This document shows positions 54,363 to 63,139 of a DNA stretch of 64,000 nt, piece by piece. A program made the position numbers and the translations under genes. Location: NCBI RefSeq assembly GCF_900100085.1, contig NZ_FNEJ01000024.1:27722-91721 (forward strand), read 5' to 3'. The notes beneath the pieces are model-generated. The model was not told the DNA's origin, searched no databases, and saw only the letters and a program-made list of their open reading frames with translations. Source of the DNA: Salipiger marinus (lineage in GTDB: Bacteria; Pseudomonadota; Alphaproteobacteria; Rhodobacterales; Rhodobacteraceae). Positions within the stretch are counted from its first letter, which is position 1. The number at the start of each line of letters is the position of its first letter.

Positions 54363-54857
54363 ATGAGCAGGCAGGATCAGGGGCAGGGCCCCGCAGTGGC
54401 GGTGGTGCTGGGGGCGGCGGTCTGGCCGGGGGGCGTGGCCTCTCCCACGCTGGCGCGGCGCACGGATCACGCGATCCGGCTGTGGCGGGCCGGGGAGGTG
54501 CAGGTGATCCTTGGCTGTGGCGGCGTCGGGCGGCATGGCCCGGCAGAGGCCGAGGTGATCGCGGACCTGTGCCGCGCGGCGGGGGTGCCCGAGGCCGCGC
54601 TGCGGCGGGAAGCCGCCTCCACCAGCACCGAGGAGAACCTGCGCTTTGCCCGGCCGCTGCTGGCGCGGCTGGCGCCGTCGCGGGTGGTGATCGTCACGGA
54701 CGGGTTCCATGCGCCGCGCGCGCGGCTGGTGGCGCGGCGGCTGGGGCTGCGGGTGGTCAGCGCCCCGGTGGGCGCCCCGCTGACGCTGCGACGGATTCGC
54801 GCAGGCCTGCGCGAGATGCCCGCCTATCTGTGGACCGCGCTGCGGCTCTGGCGCTAG
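54363..54857 (+). CDS. YdcF/SanA-like DUF218 protein
   Basis: A 164-residue protein of the DUF218 family (ElyC, SanA, YdcF). AVVLGAAVWPGG begins the first strand, CGGVGRHGPAEAEVIADLCRAAGVP contains the Glu-rich signature, and ASTSTEENLRFARPLL and VIVTDGFHAPRARLVARRLG are typical. No signal peptide or membrane helix is visible, unlike ElyC, so it resembles the soluble YdcF type. The function is not known. Its TAG stop and the DUF1489 stop share the palindrome CTAG. Confidence 0.85.
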   Translation: MSRQDQGQGPAVAVVLGAAVWPGGVASPTLARRTDHAIRLWRAGEVQVILGCGGVGRHGPAEAEVIADLCRAAGVPEAALRREAASTSTEENLRFARPLLARLAPSRVVIVTDGFHAPRARLVARRLGLRVVSAPVGAPLTLRRIRAGLREMPAYLWTALRLWR

Positions 54858-55285
54858 ATCACGCCGATTTCCGCCAAGGCACCGGCAAGTTCGGGGGGCA
54901 GGGCATCCTCATGCGCGCGGTTTTTGGGCAGATCGCGCGGCGCGTCGGCGGGATCCAGATAGCGCCAGCCCTGAAACGGACGCTTGGGCGTTGCCGTCAC
55001 CCGGATCAGCCCCGGCTCCAGCACCAGCGCGCAGCGGTTGGTGCCATCCTCGCCCGTCACCCGGTTCAGCCCGACGATGGGCTGGCGGCACTGCACCAAG
55101 CCCTTGATCACCCAGAAGATCGACCCGCCAGCCAGCACCTCCGCCTCGCGCTTCGGCCACATGCGGGTGACATGGCGCGGGCAGCCGTCCCGGCCCTGCG
55201 CCGCCTGAGAGGCCTGCCACGCGGCCAGATCCTCGACGCTGTCGGTGCCGACGCTGAGCTTGATGAGATGCACCGTTTTTGTCAC
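54854..55285 (-). CDS. DUF1489 family protein
   Basis: A 143-residue conserved alphaproteobacterial protein. The sequence TKTVHLIKLSVGTDSVEDLAAWQ at the start and HVTRMWPKREAEVLAGGSIFWVIKG with LNRVTGEDG in the middle define the family. The start is GTG at 55285; the extension upstream to 55339 lacks conservation. The function is unknown. It is convergent with ydcF (their stops overlap at CTAG) and divergent from nrdJ, with 145 nt between starts. Confidence 0.87.
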   Translation of the reverse strand: MTKTVHLIKLSVGTDSVEDLAAWQASQAAQGRDGCPRHVTRMWPKREAEVLAGGSIFWVIKGLVQCRQPIVGLNRVTGEDGTNRCALVLEPGLIRVTATPKRPFQGWRYLDPADAPRDLPKNRAHEDALPPELAGALAEIGVI

Positions 55286-55430
55286 GCGACTCTCCCGTTG
55301 GATACGAAGATATGGTAGGCTTTTCCGGCGCGGCTGCAAGCTGTGGTGCGGTCACGGTGTGGCGACCCCCGTTGCGCCCCGCGCGTTCCGCCTGTAGTCA
55401 GACCTGCCCTTACCAAGGATTCCTGCTGCC

Positions 55431-57713
55431 ATGACTCGCTTTGCCGCCCCCATTGCCGAACAGATCTGGGACATGAAATACCGCTTCAAGGATGCGGATG
55501 GCACGCCCATCGACAAGACCGTGGAGGACAGCTGGCGCCGCATCGCCCGCGCGCTGGCCGCGGTCGAGGACGAGCCCGATCTGTGGGAGCCGAAGTTCTA
55601 CGCGGCGCTGGAGGATTTCAAATACCTGCCCGCCGGCCGGATCACCGCCGGCGCCGGCACCGCGCGCAGCGTGACGCTGTTCAACTGCTTCGTCATGGGC
55701 ACCATCCCCGACAGCATGTCCGGCATTTTCGACATGCTGAAAGAGGCGGCGCTGACCATGCAGCAGGGCGGGGGGATCGGTTATGATTTCTCCACCATCC
55801 GGCCCAAGGGCGCGCCGGTGCGCGGCGTGGCTGCCGATGCCTCCGGCCCGCTGAGCTTCATGGATGTCTGGGACGCCATGTGCCGCACCATCATGTCCGC
55901 AGGCAGCCGCCGCGGCGCGATGATGGCCACGATGCGCTGCGATCATCCCGACATCGAACAGTTCATCGCCGCCAAATCCGACAGCGCCCGGCTGCGCATG
56001 TTCAACCTGTCGGTGCTGGTCACCGATCCGTTCATGGAAGCGGTGAAGGCGGATGCCTCGTGGGATCTGCAGTTCGGCGGCAAGGTCTACCAGACCGTGC
56101 AGGCCCGGGATCTGTGGAACCGCATCATGCAGGCCACCTATGATTACGCCGAACCGGGCGTGATCTTCATCGACCGCATCAATCAGGCCAACAATCTGGC
56201 CTATGTCGAGGAGATCGCCGCCACCAACCCCTGTGGCGAACAGCCGCTGCCGCCTTATGGCGCCTGCCTGCTGGGGTCGATCAACCTTGCGCGTCTGGTG
56301 AGCCAGCCTTTCGACGCGGGCGCCGAGATCGCCGAGGCCGATCTGGACGATCTGGTGGCCACCGCCGTGCGGATGATGGACAATGTGGTGGATGCCTCGC
56401 GCTTCCCGCTGCCCGCGCAGGCCGAAGAGGCGCAGAACAAGCGCCGCATCGGTCTGGGGGTGACCGGGCTGGCCGATGCGCTGCTGATGATGGGGCTGCG
56501 CTACGGCTCCGAGGAGGCGGCGCGTCAGACCGAGCGCTGGTTGCACCGCATCGCCCGCGCCGCCTATCTGGCCTCGGTGCAATTGGCGAAGGAAAAGGGC
56601 GCTTTCCCGCTGTTCGACGCTGACAAATACCTTGCCTCCGGCACCATGCGGGCCATGGATGACGACGTGCGCGAGGCCATCCGGGACCATGGCATCCGCA
56701 ATGCGCTGCTGACCTCCATCGCGCCCACCGGCACGATTTCGCTTTATGCGGGCAACGTTTCTTCGGGGATCGAGCCGGTCTTTGCCTATGCCTATACCCG
56801 CAAGGTGCTGCAGAAGGATGGCAGCCGCACCGAAGAAGAGGTGGTCGATTACGCCGTGCAGATGTGGCGCGACCGCTTCGGCGACGGCGATCTGCCCGAG
56901 TATTTCGTGAACGCCCAGACCCTTGCGCCGCTGGAACATGTGCGGATGCAGGCGGCGGCGCAGAAATGGATCGACAGCTCCATTTCCAAGACCATCAACT
57001 GCCCCGAGGACATCTCCTTCGAGGCGTTCAAGTCGGTCTACATGGAAGCCTACGAGACCGGCTGCAAGGGCTGCACCACCTACCGGCCCAATGACGTGAC
57101 CGGATCGGTGCTGAGCGTGTCCGAGACCACCGAAAAGACCCCCGCGGAGTCGCCGGAACTGGCGCAGGAGGCGGCAGGCGGCGACGTGATTTACATGTCC
57201 GAACCGCTGGATCGCCCGCAGGCGCTGGAAGGCCAGACCTACAAGCTGAAATGGCCGGACAGCGAGCATGCCATCTATCTGACCATCAACGACATCGTGG
57301 TGGGCGGGCATCGCCGCCCCTTCGAGGTCTTCATCAACTCCAAGAACATGGAGCATTACGCCTGGACCGTGGCGCTGACGCGGATGATCTCGGCGGTGTT
57401 CCGGCGCGGCGGTGACGTGAGCTTCGTGGTGGAAGAGCTGAAGGCGGTCTTCGATCCGCGCGGCGGCGCCTGGGTGCAGGGCAAATACATCCCCTCGATC
57501 CTCGCGGCGATCGGCGGCGTGATCGAGCATCACATGGTGGCAACGGGCTTTCTGGCGGGCGAAGGGCAGGGGCTGAAATCCGACCCGACGGCCAAGGTCG
57601 TGGGCCTCGACGCCCCGCGTGGCAAAGCCTGCCCCAGCTGCGGCCAGTACGGCATGCGCATGGTCGAAGGCTGCATGACCTGCGGCAGCTGCGGCCATTC
57701 CAAGTGCGGATAA
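55431..57713 (+). CDS. nrdJ: Adenosylcobalamin-dependent ribonucleotide reductase
   Basis: NrdJ (760 residues) is the class II reductase that makes dNTP precursors with B12 radicals, with or without oxygen. The glycyl-like barrel contains LFNCFVMG and NPCGEQPLPPYGACLLGSINL with active-site cysteines. SSGIEPVFAYAYTRKVL and YIPSILAAIGGVIEHHM are further motifs. The C-terminus is a Cys-rich shuttle region (CPSCGQYGMRM, then CMTCGSCGHSKCG). I looked for a cobalamin riboswitch in the 145-nt upstream spacer and found none. It is the last gene of the housekeeping part of the window. Confidence 0.97.
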   Translation: MTRFAAPIAEQIWDMKYRFKDADGTPIDKTVEDSWRRIARALAAVEDEPDLWEPKFYAALEDFKYLPAGRITAGAGTARSVTLFNCFVMGTIPDSMSGIFDMLKEAALTMQQGGGIGYDFSTIRPKGAPVRGVAADASGPLSFMDVWDAMCRTIMSAGSRRGAMMATMRCDHPDIEQFIAAKSDSARLRMFNLSVLVTDPFMEAVKADASWDLQFGGKVYQTVQARDLWNRIMQATYDYAEPGVIFIDRINQANNLAYVEEIAATNPCGEQPLPPYGACLLGSINLARLVSQPFDAGAEIAEADLDDLVATAVRMMDNVVDASRFPLPAQAEEAQNKRRIGLGVTGLADALLMMGLRYGSEEAARQTERWLHRIARAAYLASVQLAKEKGAFPLFDADKYLASGTMRAMDDDVREAIRDHGIRNALLTSIAPTGTISLYAGNVSSGIEPVFAYAYTRKVLQKDGSRTEEEVVDYAVQMWRDRFGDGDLPEYFVNAQTLAPLEHVRMQAAAQKWIDSSISKTINCPEDISFEAFKSVYMEAYETGCKGCTTYRPNDVTGSVLSVSETTEKTPAESPELAQEAAGGDVIYMSEPLDRPQALEGQTYKLKWPDSEHAIYLTINDIVVGGHRRPFEVFINSKNMEHYAWTVALTRMISAVFRRGGDVSFVVEELKAVFDPRGGAWVQGKYIPSILAAIGGVIEHHMVATGFLAGEGQGLKSDPTAKVVGLDAPRGKACPSCGQYGMRMVEGCMTCGSCGHSKCG

Positions 57714-58026
57714 GAAGGGTCGGCTTCGAGTTGTTTGACCCACGATAAAATGTCCATTTCCGGGGTAATTTGACCATTCCGGCACAGACCAAATGTCCAC
57801 CGGCTGCCCTGCGGCCGGTGGTTTCTCGTTATTTCAATGGCTTGCGCATCTGGCGCAGTTGCGGCCTTTGGTGCGCCATCGGAGCGCTCCGTCCTGGTGG
57901 GCGCCGTTGACGGCCAGCTGCGCTTTCGACATCCCTCAGGGCAAATCCGGCCGGGTTCTTTCCTACTTCTCCCTCAGGCAGAGTTTCTGCCCGAGGGCAT
58001 GGCGCGATGCGCCAGAAAGGACCTCC
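57714..58026. other. Non-coding junction, probable IS remnant
   Basis: These 313 nt hold no supported gene. AAAATGTCCATTTCCGGGG and AATTTGACCATTCCGG resemble the terminal spacers often seen at IS21-like elements, but no transposase frame remains. Composition and codon use change from here to the window end, with lower GC and more mixed third positions. A terminator lies at 57797-57821. Confidence 0.4.
57797..57821 (+). terminator. Intrinsic terminator downstream of nrdJ
   Basis: An 8-bp stem (CCACCGGC with GCCGGTGG) and a 9-nt loop are followed by TTTCTCGTTATTT. This is the best U-rich terminator in the window, 83 nt after the nrdJ stop. It may belong to an ancestral IS end rather than to nrdJ. 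Confidence 0.55.
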
Positions 58027-59124
58027 ATGACGAAGATCAAGTTCATCGACGCCAGCTTCGCCGACCCCAACGAGGACGAGTTTGTGCTCAAACGTCGCTT
58101 CGAATGGCACTTGCGGAAACTCCGCGCGCTTCGGAACGGGGTGTCGCCGCAGGTTTCTGGCGACTTCGAGGATCAGCTGCGCTGGAACAAGGACCTCGCC
58201 GCTGTGACGCTCGCGGAGAAGGACCGGGCCAAAGCGATACGCCGCGCGCGGTGCGTGATGCGGGCGCGCAACAAGGTGTCCGGGCTGGGCCATCTCGCGC
58301 AGGAAGACCGGCGCAGGCTTGAGGTGCTCCGCGACGGCGCGGATCTCGTCAGGATCGGGAGCGAACATCGTGCCGATGAGATCGCCGCGGCCATTCATGC
58401 CGAGATGCCTTGGATGGCGGCAGCCACCGACCTCCTGTGGAAGGCGATGCGCCGTTCGGTCCGTCGCGGCGAAGCCGGGTTCCGCCTGCCGCCGATGCTG
58501 CTCAATGGCCCGCCGGGGATCGGCAAGAGCGTGTGGTCGCGTGAACTCGGACGGCATCTCGGGGTGCCACGGTGTGGGATCGAGGGGACTGCCGAGCAGG
58601 CCTCCTTCGTCGTCAACGGCTCGCAACGCGGCTGGAGCACAGCCCTCCCGGGACGGCCCCTTCAAACCATCCTGCAGAGCCTCTGCGCAAACCCGATCGT
58701 GGTGATTGACGAGGTCGAGAAAGCGGGAACCCCAACCTCGAGCAAGGGGCAGACCTATGGCCTGACTGAAGGACTGCTGCCCTTGCTGGAGCCATCTTCG
58801 GCTGCCGCCTGGAGATGCCCCTATTATCAGGTCGGCTTCGACATGTCCTGCATCAGCTGGATCCTGACGTCCAACAGCCTGCGCGGCCTGACGGCGCCGT
58901 TTCTGAGCCGTCTGGAGGTACTCCATCTGGAGCCTCCGAGCCGCGAGCATCTGATCTACTTCGCAGCGCGGGAAGGCCGACGTCGCGGATTGTCCGATCC
59001 GTCGATGGAGGCGATCCGCGAGGTTCTCGGTGAGGTCGCGGGACGGCATGTGCTTAACCTGAGGCATGTCTCGCGGATGATTGCCCGAGCGGAAGCCTTG
59101 TCATCCGGCCCACGTCTCCACTGA
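58027..59124 (+). CDS. Lon-like AAA+ ATPase lacking a protease domain
   Basis: A 365-residue AAA+ protein. Residues about 1-145 are Arg/Glu-rich and helical, probably a coiled coil (EKDRAKAIRRARCVMRARNK). Walker A GPPGIGKS is at 161-168 and Walker B IVVIDEVEK at about 224-232. NGSQRGWSTALPGRPLQTI resembles the GHRRTYIGALPGR loop of Lon, and LTSNSLRGLTAPFLSRLEVL contains sensor and arginine-finger positions. There is no Lon protease serine-lysine domain. ATG at 58027 follows GGACCTCC. It is convergent with a PPP phosphatase gene in an IS-bounded segment. Function unknown; an unfoldase or switch role is an inference. Confidence 0.75.
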   Translation: MTKIKFIDASFADPNEDEFVLKRRFEWHLRKLRALRNGVSPQVSGDFEDQLRWNKDLAAVTLAEKDRAKAIRRARCVMRARNKVSGLGHLAQEDRRRLEVLRDGADLVRIGSEHRADEIAAAIHAEMPWMAAATDLLWKAMRRSVRRGEAGFRLPPMLLNGPPGIGKSVWSRELGRHLGVPRCGIEGTAEQASFVVNGSQRGWSTALPGRPLQTILQSLCANPIVVIDEVEKAGTPTSSKGQTYGLTEGLLPLLEPSSAAAWRCPYYQVGFDMSCISWILTSNSLRGLTAPFLSRLEVLHLEPPSREHLIYFAAREGRRRGLSDPSMEAIREVLGEVAGRHVLNLRHVSRMIARAEALSSGPRLH

Positions 59125-59208
59125 AAGCGGCAGGGGGGGGCGATGCAAAGGCCGGAGGGAGTGTCATGCCCACGGGCGGGGTCCCGGCGCCTGAAAGAGC
59201 TTGCCCGT

Positions 59209-60102
59209 TTACGGGCGTGACGGGCCAGGGTTCGTGACCGTGGCGAAGATCTGAACCTTGACCGTCCCCGCCTCGGAAAAGAACCGGGCCCAGCCCACCT
59301 GAGGCCGGATCGAGGCGCCCGCATCCAGGCAGATGGCCCGATGCTCGTCGACCGCATCCATCAGCGGCATCTCAGCCGCAGTTTCCGCCAAGTCGGATCG
59401 GATCGCTGGCGTGTGCCCATGAACAACGACGGTTGGCCCCCTGAACCGTGCGCCGGTGTCAGGATCGCGATCCCATCCCCCGGTCCAGGTCAGCGCCTCG
59501 TTGCGGATCGTCGCCCAGTGACGGTCGTCCATAGCGCGATCACGGTCGAGGTGTGCAGCGTCATCGCGGTCGGGGTCCAGCCCGGCATGCACGAAAAGCA
59601 GATCGCCGAGCTGGACATGAGAGGGGGCCTTCCGCATCATGTCAGCAAAGCCCTCAGGGAGGCCGGCTTCCAAGCGGCGACGGATCTCGTGCCAGGGCCA
59701 TTCCGTCCAGCTTGCGTCGATCTGCTGCATGACGGCCTTGCCGCCGTTGCGGAACCACGGCTGCGGCTCGGCTCCGTCGAGAACCTCGAGCAACATCAAT
59801 TCATGGTTGCCCGGGAGGATGATGCACCTGTCAGCCCCCGTGAGAGCCTGTGCGTCAAGCGCAAGCTTAATCGTGCCAAGACTATCGGAACCGCGATCAA
59901 TCAGATCACCGAGGAAAATAACTACACGCTCCAAGCCGGGCTGCTTCGGTATTGCTGCAATGCAGTGCAAGCAGGCCCGAAGGCTTTCTGCCTGCCCGTG
60001 AACATCTCCGATGGCAAAAACCTCCGCGGCAAGCGCTGCAGTACAGGGCAGATCAGACGGCGCGAGTGCCAGGGTCCTGCTTCCGGGATTGTCCGACACC
60101 AT
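59209..60102 (-). CDS. PPP-family metallophosphoesterase (PrpA-like)
   Basis: A 297-residue calcineurin-fold enzyme of the bacterial Ser/Thr phosphatase 1 type. Metal motifs are FAIGDVHGQAESL (GD-x-H), FLGDLIDRGSDS (GD-x-x-DRG), LPGNHELML (GNHE) and LLFVHAGLDPD and VVHGHTPAI (His ligands). The ATG at 60102 has AGGGAAG 5 nt upstream; a longer start at 60144 lacks such a site. It likely dephosphorylates a protein or small phosphate ester. It faces the AAA+ ATPase (84 nt between stops). Upstream 60103-60282 is AT-rich with no gene. Confidence 0.85.
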   Translation of the reverse strand: MVSDNPGSRTLALAPSDLPCTAALAAEVFAIGDVHGQAESLRACLHCIAAIPKQPGLERVVIFLGDLIDRGSDSLGTIKLALDAQALTGADRCIILPGNHELMLLEVLDGAEPQPWFRNGGKAVMQQIDASWTEWPWHEIRRRLEAGLPEGFADMMRKAPSHVQLGDLLFVHAGLDPDRDDAAHLDRDRAMDDRHWATIRNEALTWTGGWDRDPDTGARFRGPTVVVHGHTPAIRSDLAETAAEMPLMDAVDEHRAICLDAGASIRPQVGWARFFSEAGTVKVQIFATVTNPGPSRP

Positions 60103-60282
60103 GAAAACTTCCCTGCTTTGCCTCTTTCCGCACCCGCGTTTCATCGCTCAGCTTCGAGTACGGGAGACCCGATTATCCACCAAAAGAAGCAATGAATAGA
60201 ATGCAAAGTCTACCGTATTGTGTCAGGCCAAAGTAGTGAGTTTCGAGTGTGAGACCGCGCCATATTCGACGCAAACTGAGGA

Positions 60283-60756
60283 TCACCAGCCGATGGCGGG
60301 CTTTGTGATCATCAGCCAGACGATCGCCAATACAGCGGCGAAGGCCGGGATCCCGAAGGCGAACCACCATCGATATAGTTGGTGGTAGGTTTCGGGAAGC
60401 GACTGGCCAGCATCCCGCGCTGCCCGCGCCAGATCCCGCATGCGTATCTGCATCCAGACCACCGGGAGCCAGAACAGCCCGACGAAGACGTAGAGAGCGA
60501 GAGACAATGCGACCCAGCCTTCGAGGAGAGGCCAGCCCACCACGCGCGCGAGGAAGAAGCCGGTGATGGGCTGAATGAGAGCTGCGGTTGCCGTGAACAC
60601 GGTGTCGGCCAGCACGACGATGCTGGCAACATGTGCGACCAGAGCAGGATCGCCGCTCCGGTTCGAGATCACCATGAAAAATGCGATGCCGGCCCCGGTG
60701 CCGAGCAAGACCGTGGCGCCGACAATATGCAGTAAGAGGAGGAACTCGTAGCTCAT
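60283..60756 (-). CDS. DUF2269 family membrane protein
   Basis: A 157-residue integral membrane protein with four helices. SYEFLLLLHIVGATVLLGTGAGIAFFMV at the N-terminus is typical of DUF2269 and DUF2214-like families, whose function is unknown. A cytoplasmic loop rich in Arg and Asp (MRDLARAARDAGQSLPETY) precedes the last helix (GIPAFAAVLAIVWLMI). Its ATG overlaps the stop of the SDR-DoxX gene (ATGA), so the two are coupled. Confidence 0.8.
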   Translation of the reverse strand: MSYEFLLLLHIVGATVLLGTGAGIAFFMVISNRSGDPALVAHVASIVVLADTVFTATAALIQPITGFFLARVVGWPLLEGWVALSLALYVFVGLFWLPVVWMQIRMRDLARAARDAGQSLPETYHQLYRWWFAFGIPAFAAVLAIVWLMITKPAIGW

Positions 60757-62045
60757 CGGTCTTCGACCCCCAGCCAGACGATCAACGCCAGCACGATAGA
60801 GGGCAGGACTTTCAAAAGCGGTCCGAGCGGATCGGTCCAGAGGTCGGGCGCGAAGAACGTGCCGCCCAGGAGATAGACGACAGACACAGCCACCATGCCA
60901 AGCGCGACCTGCCGACACCAGCGCCGCCAGAGAATGGAAACGCCGAGGGCTATGTCAACGAAAGCTCCACCTATGACTGTCGTTCCAACGACCCAAGTCG
61001 GCAGGACAGTGCCCGCGAGAGCCGATGCGGCGGCAGTCGGTCTGGCAAGGGCCACGAGCCCCGAAGCCAGCCAGAAGATCGAGAGCACCGCGATCGCGAG
61101 CGGCAAAATGAAGTAGAGACGGGCAAAGAGGCGTTCCTGTCGTGTCGCGGGCAGAGCCATCAAGGTCTCGTCGAGCCCGCGCGGCATTGCCCCGCCGACC
61201 TCTCTCCAGGCTGTGGGATCACCGCGGACTCCGTCGCGCAAGACGGTCAGTGCCGTGGACCGCAGAGGCGAACGCCAACCGAGACCGCCCAAGGCGTCTG
61301 CGACATGCCCGGTAAGGGCGAGACCTGCTTCCGGCACAAAGATCCGCATGCGCGGCTCCGGAAAGCCCTGCCAGGCCCGGACTTTGCGAATGAGCTCCGG
61401 CAGGGGCCGGGCCCTTTCTTCGGTGATGTCGGCGATCGTGCCTGACGGGATTTCTCCGCGTGCAGTTGCGGCGACGGCGGCGGCAAGATCCTCGACATAG
61501 ACTGTCTGGACAAGACTGTCTGGCATGACGGTCGGAAGAAGGCCCGGAAAGGCTGCCGCGCCGCGCAGAAGTGCCGTGCCGCCATACGCCTCCGGAGCAA
61601 GAACAAGGCTCGGTCGCAGAATGACCCAATCGCACCGCGCGTTGGTAACGTGCGCGTCTCCGCGTGCCTTGCTGCGAAAGAACTCGGTGGAAGCGTCCAA
61701 TGAGACGCCGGCCGCCGAGATCTGAACGATGCGCAGCTCGGGCGCAGCGGCCGCGCAGAGCTGCGCGAGCATCGTCGCGTGAATGGCCTCGAGATCATCG
61801 CGCGGACCCTCTTGAAGCGCACCTGCCGCGTTCACGACGACGTCCACGCCGCCGAGAATTTCTTTCCAGCCAGCGGTCTTCAACGAGGATAGATCGTGGA
61901 AAATCCACTCCTGGTGGAGGGAGGAGGCCATGGCAGCGCTGCGCGACCGCCCGGCTCCCACGACGCGGAAACCCGCTCCGGCGAGGGAACGGCAGCAGGC
62001 GGACCCGATGAGGCCATAGCCTCCAAGAACAAGCGCGGTTGGCAT
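60753..62045 (-). CDS. SDR-type NAD(P)-binding protein fused to a DoxX-like membrane domain
   Basis: A 430-residue fusion. Residues 1-~290 are an atypical short-chain dehydrogenase/NAD-dependent epimerase fold: TALVLGGYGLIGSACCRSLAGAGFRVVGAGR is the nucleotide-binding site, VVVNAAGALQEGP the second motif, and VQTVYVEDLAAAVA follows. The C-terminal ~130 residues (RLYFILPLAIAVLSIFWLASGLVAL through VWLGVEDR) have four helices of the DoxX_3-like type. The combination suggests a membrane-tethered oxidoreductase. ATG at 62045 is used because the upstream frame reads into the IS. It lies 68 nt from the IS1595 transposase stop. Confidence 0.82.
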   Translation of the reverse strand: MPTALVLGGYGLIGSACCRSLAGAGFRVVGAGRSRSAAMASSLHQEWIFHDLSSLKTAGWKEILGGVDVVVNAAGALQEGPRDDLEAIHATMLAQLCAAAAPELRIVQISAAGVSLDASTEFFRSKARGDAHVTNARCDWVILRPSLVLAPEAYGGTALLRGAAAFPGLLPTVMPDSLVQTVYVEDLAAAVAATARGEIPSGTIADITEERARPLPELIRKVRAWQGFPEPRMRIFVPEAGLALTGHVADALGGLGWRSPLRSTALTVLRDGVRGDPTAWREVGGAMPRGLDETLMALPATRQERLFARLYFILPLAIAVLSIFWLASGLVALARPTAAASALAGTVLPTWVVGTTVIGGAFVDIALGVSILWRRWCRQVALGMVAVSVVYLLGGTFFAPDLWTDPLGPLLKVLPSIVLALIVWLGVEDR

Positions 62046-62113
62046 GGGCACCTTTTCAGGGATTGGTGAAGCAGCATCTACGCCCCGAACGGCTGCGACT
62101 CCAGTGGCGATGG

Positions 62114-63139
62114 TCATGGCCAACACAGCCCATATTCCTTCGACCGGCGGATCTGCTTTCCAACGGCCCCTTGCAGCAACACCCGCACCTGGTCGACTAC
62201 CGGGATCGGACGCCAGATCACCGTGGTCTTCTTGCGGAGCGCGCCCGACTTGGTGGTCCACTGTTTGAAGACTTCCCGGACCGGTTCGCGGTGGTTCCAG
62301 CGCCAGACGATCTCGTCGAGGTAACGCTGAAGGTGCTTGCGGCCCAGGTTATGGTAGACCCCCACCAAGGCCCGCTGCACCTGTGCGATCACGGCCTCGG
62401 CCGTGTTAACATGGGCGCCTGTCTCCGGGTTGGCGTATTCGTGCTGGCTATGGATCACGCGGTGGTGCTCCTCCATCGTCGCGCCAATGCCGAGGTAGCT
62501 CGTGCTCCCGTCCGTCATAAGCGTGATGTCGTCAGACGCAATCCACCCGGAGAGGACTGGCTCCAGCGTGGCGCGTTGGTCGTCGGAGGCGACCTTGGCG
62601 CGCGCCTGCCCATCCCTCGAGGCCGCCACGAAGACCATCGGCTTACCGCACCCCTTGCCGGGCGGATTGTAGGCCCCAGAGAGCGATTTCGGGGCTCCGC
62701 CGATATAGGCCTCATCCACCTCGACGATGTCGTCCAGCGGCAGCAACCCTTGGTTCCGGTCGTCCATCATCTCGCGGATGGCGTGCCCCATCTTCCACGC
62801 GGTCTTCTGGTTCACGCCGAGGAAGCGCGCCATCACGACCGACGAGATCCCCTTGCTCGATGTCAGCACGAGGAACATGGCGCAGATCCACAGCCGCAGA
62901 TCCAGCTTGGTCCCGTGCATCGGCGTATGCGTGGTCACGGTGAACTGGAGCCGGCAGTCCCGGCACTGGTAGAGCCCGGGTCGGCAGCTTTTCCCGCGGA
63001 GAGCGCCCGAGTTCCCAGACTTGCAGTGAGGACATTGCCGCCCGCCAGCCCAGATGATACCTTCGAAAAAACGACGTGCGTGCATCTCGCTCGGCATCCG
63101 CCTCCAGATGTCGGGGATCGAATCCAGTTCGCTGATCAT
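62114..63139 (-). CDS. IS1595 family transposase
   Basis: A 341-residue DDE transposase of the IS1595 (ISXO2-like) family. The N-terminal zinc ribbon CPHCKSGNSG...QCRDCRLQF binds DNA; the catalytic core shows IVEVDEAYIGG, LMTDGSTSYLG and HVNTAEAVIAQVQRALVG, consistent with a DDNE triad. HNLGRKHLQRYLDEIVWRWNHRE is a further family signature. The ATG at 63139 gives the normal start ISELDSIPDIWRRMPSE. The gene appears intact. I could not identify terminal inverted repeats by eye. Confidence 0.9.
   Translation of the reverse strand: MISELDSIPDIWRRMPSEMHARRFFEGIIWAGGRQCPHCKSGNSGALRGKSCRPGLYQCRDCRLQFTVTTHTPMHGTKLDLRLWICAMFLVLTSSKGISSVVMARFLGVNQKTAWKMGHAIREMMDDRNQGLLPLDDIVEVDEAYIGGAPKSLSGAYNPPGKGCGKPMVFVAASRDGQARAKVASDDQRATLEPVLSGWIASDDITLMTDGSTSYLGIGATMEEHHRVIHSQHEYANPETGAHVNTAEAVIAQVQRALVGVYHNLGRKHLQRYLDEIVWRWNHREPVREVFKQWTTKSGALRKKTTVIWRPIPVVDQVRVLLQGAVGKQIRRSKEYGLCWP

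Noticed and set aside
55286..55430. Possible cobalamin riboswitch before nrdJ
   Set aside because: Only 145 nt separate the starts and no B12-box-like conserved sequence is present.
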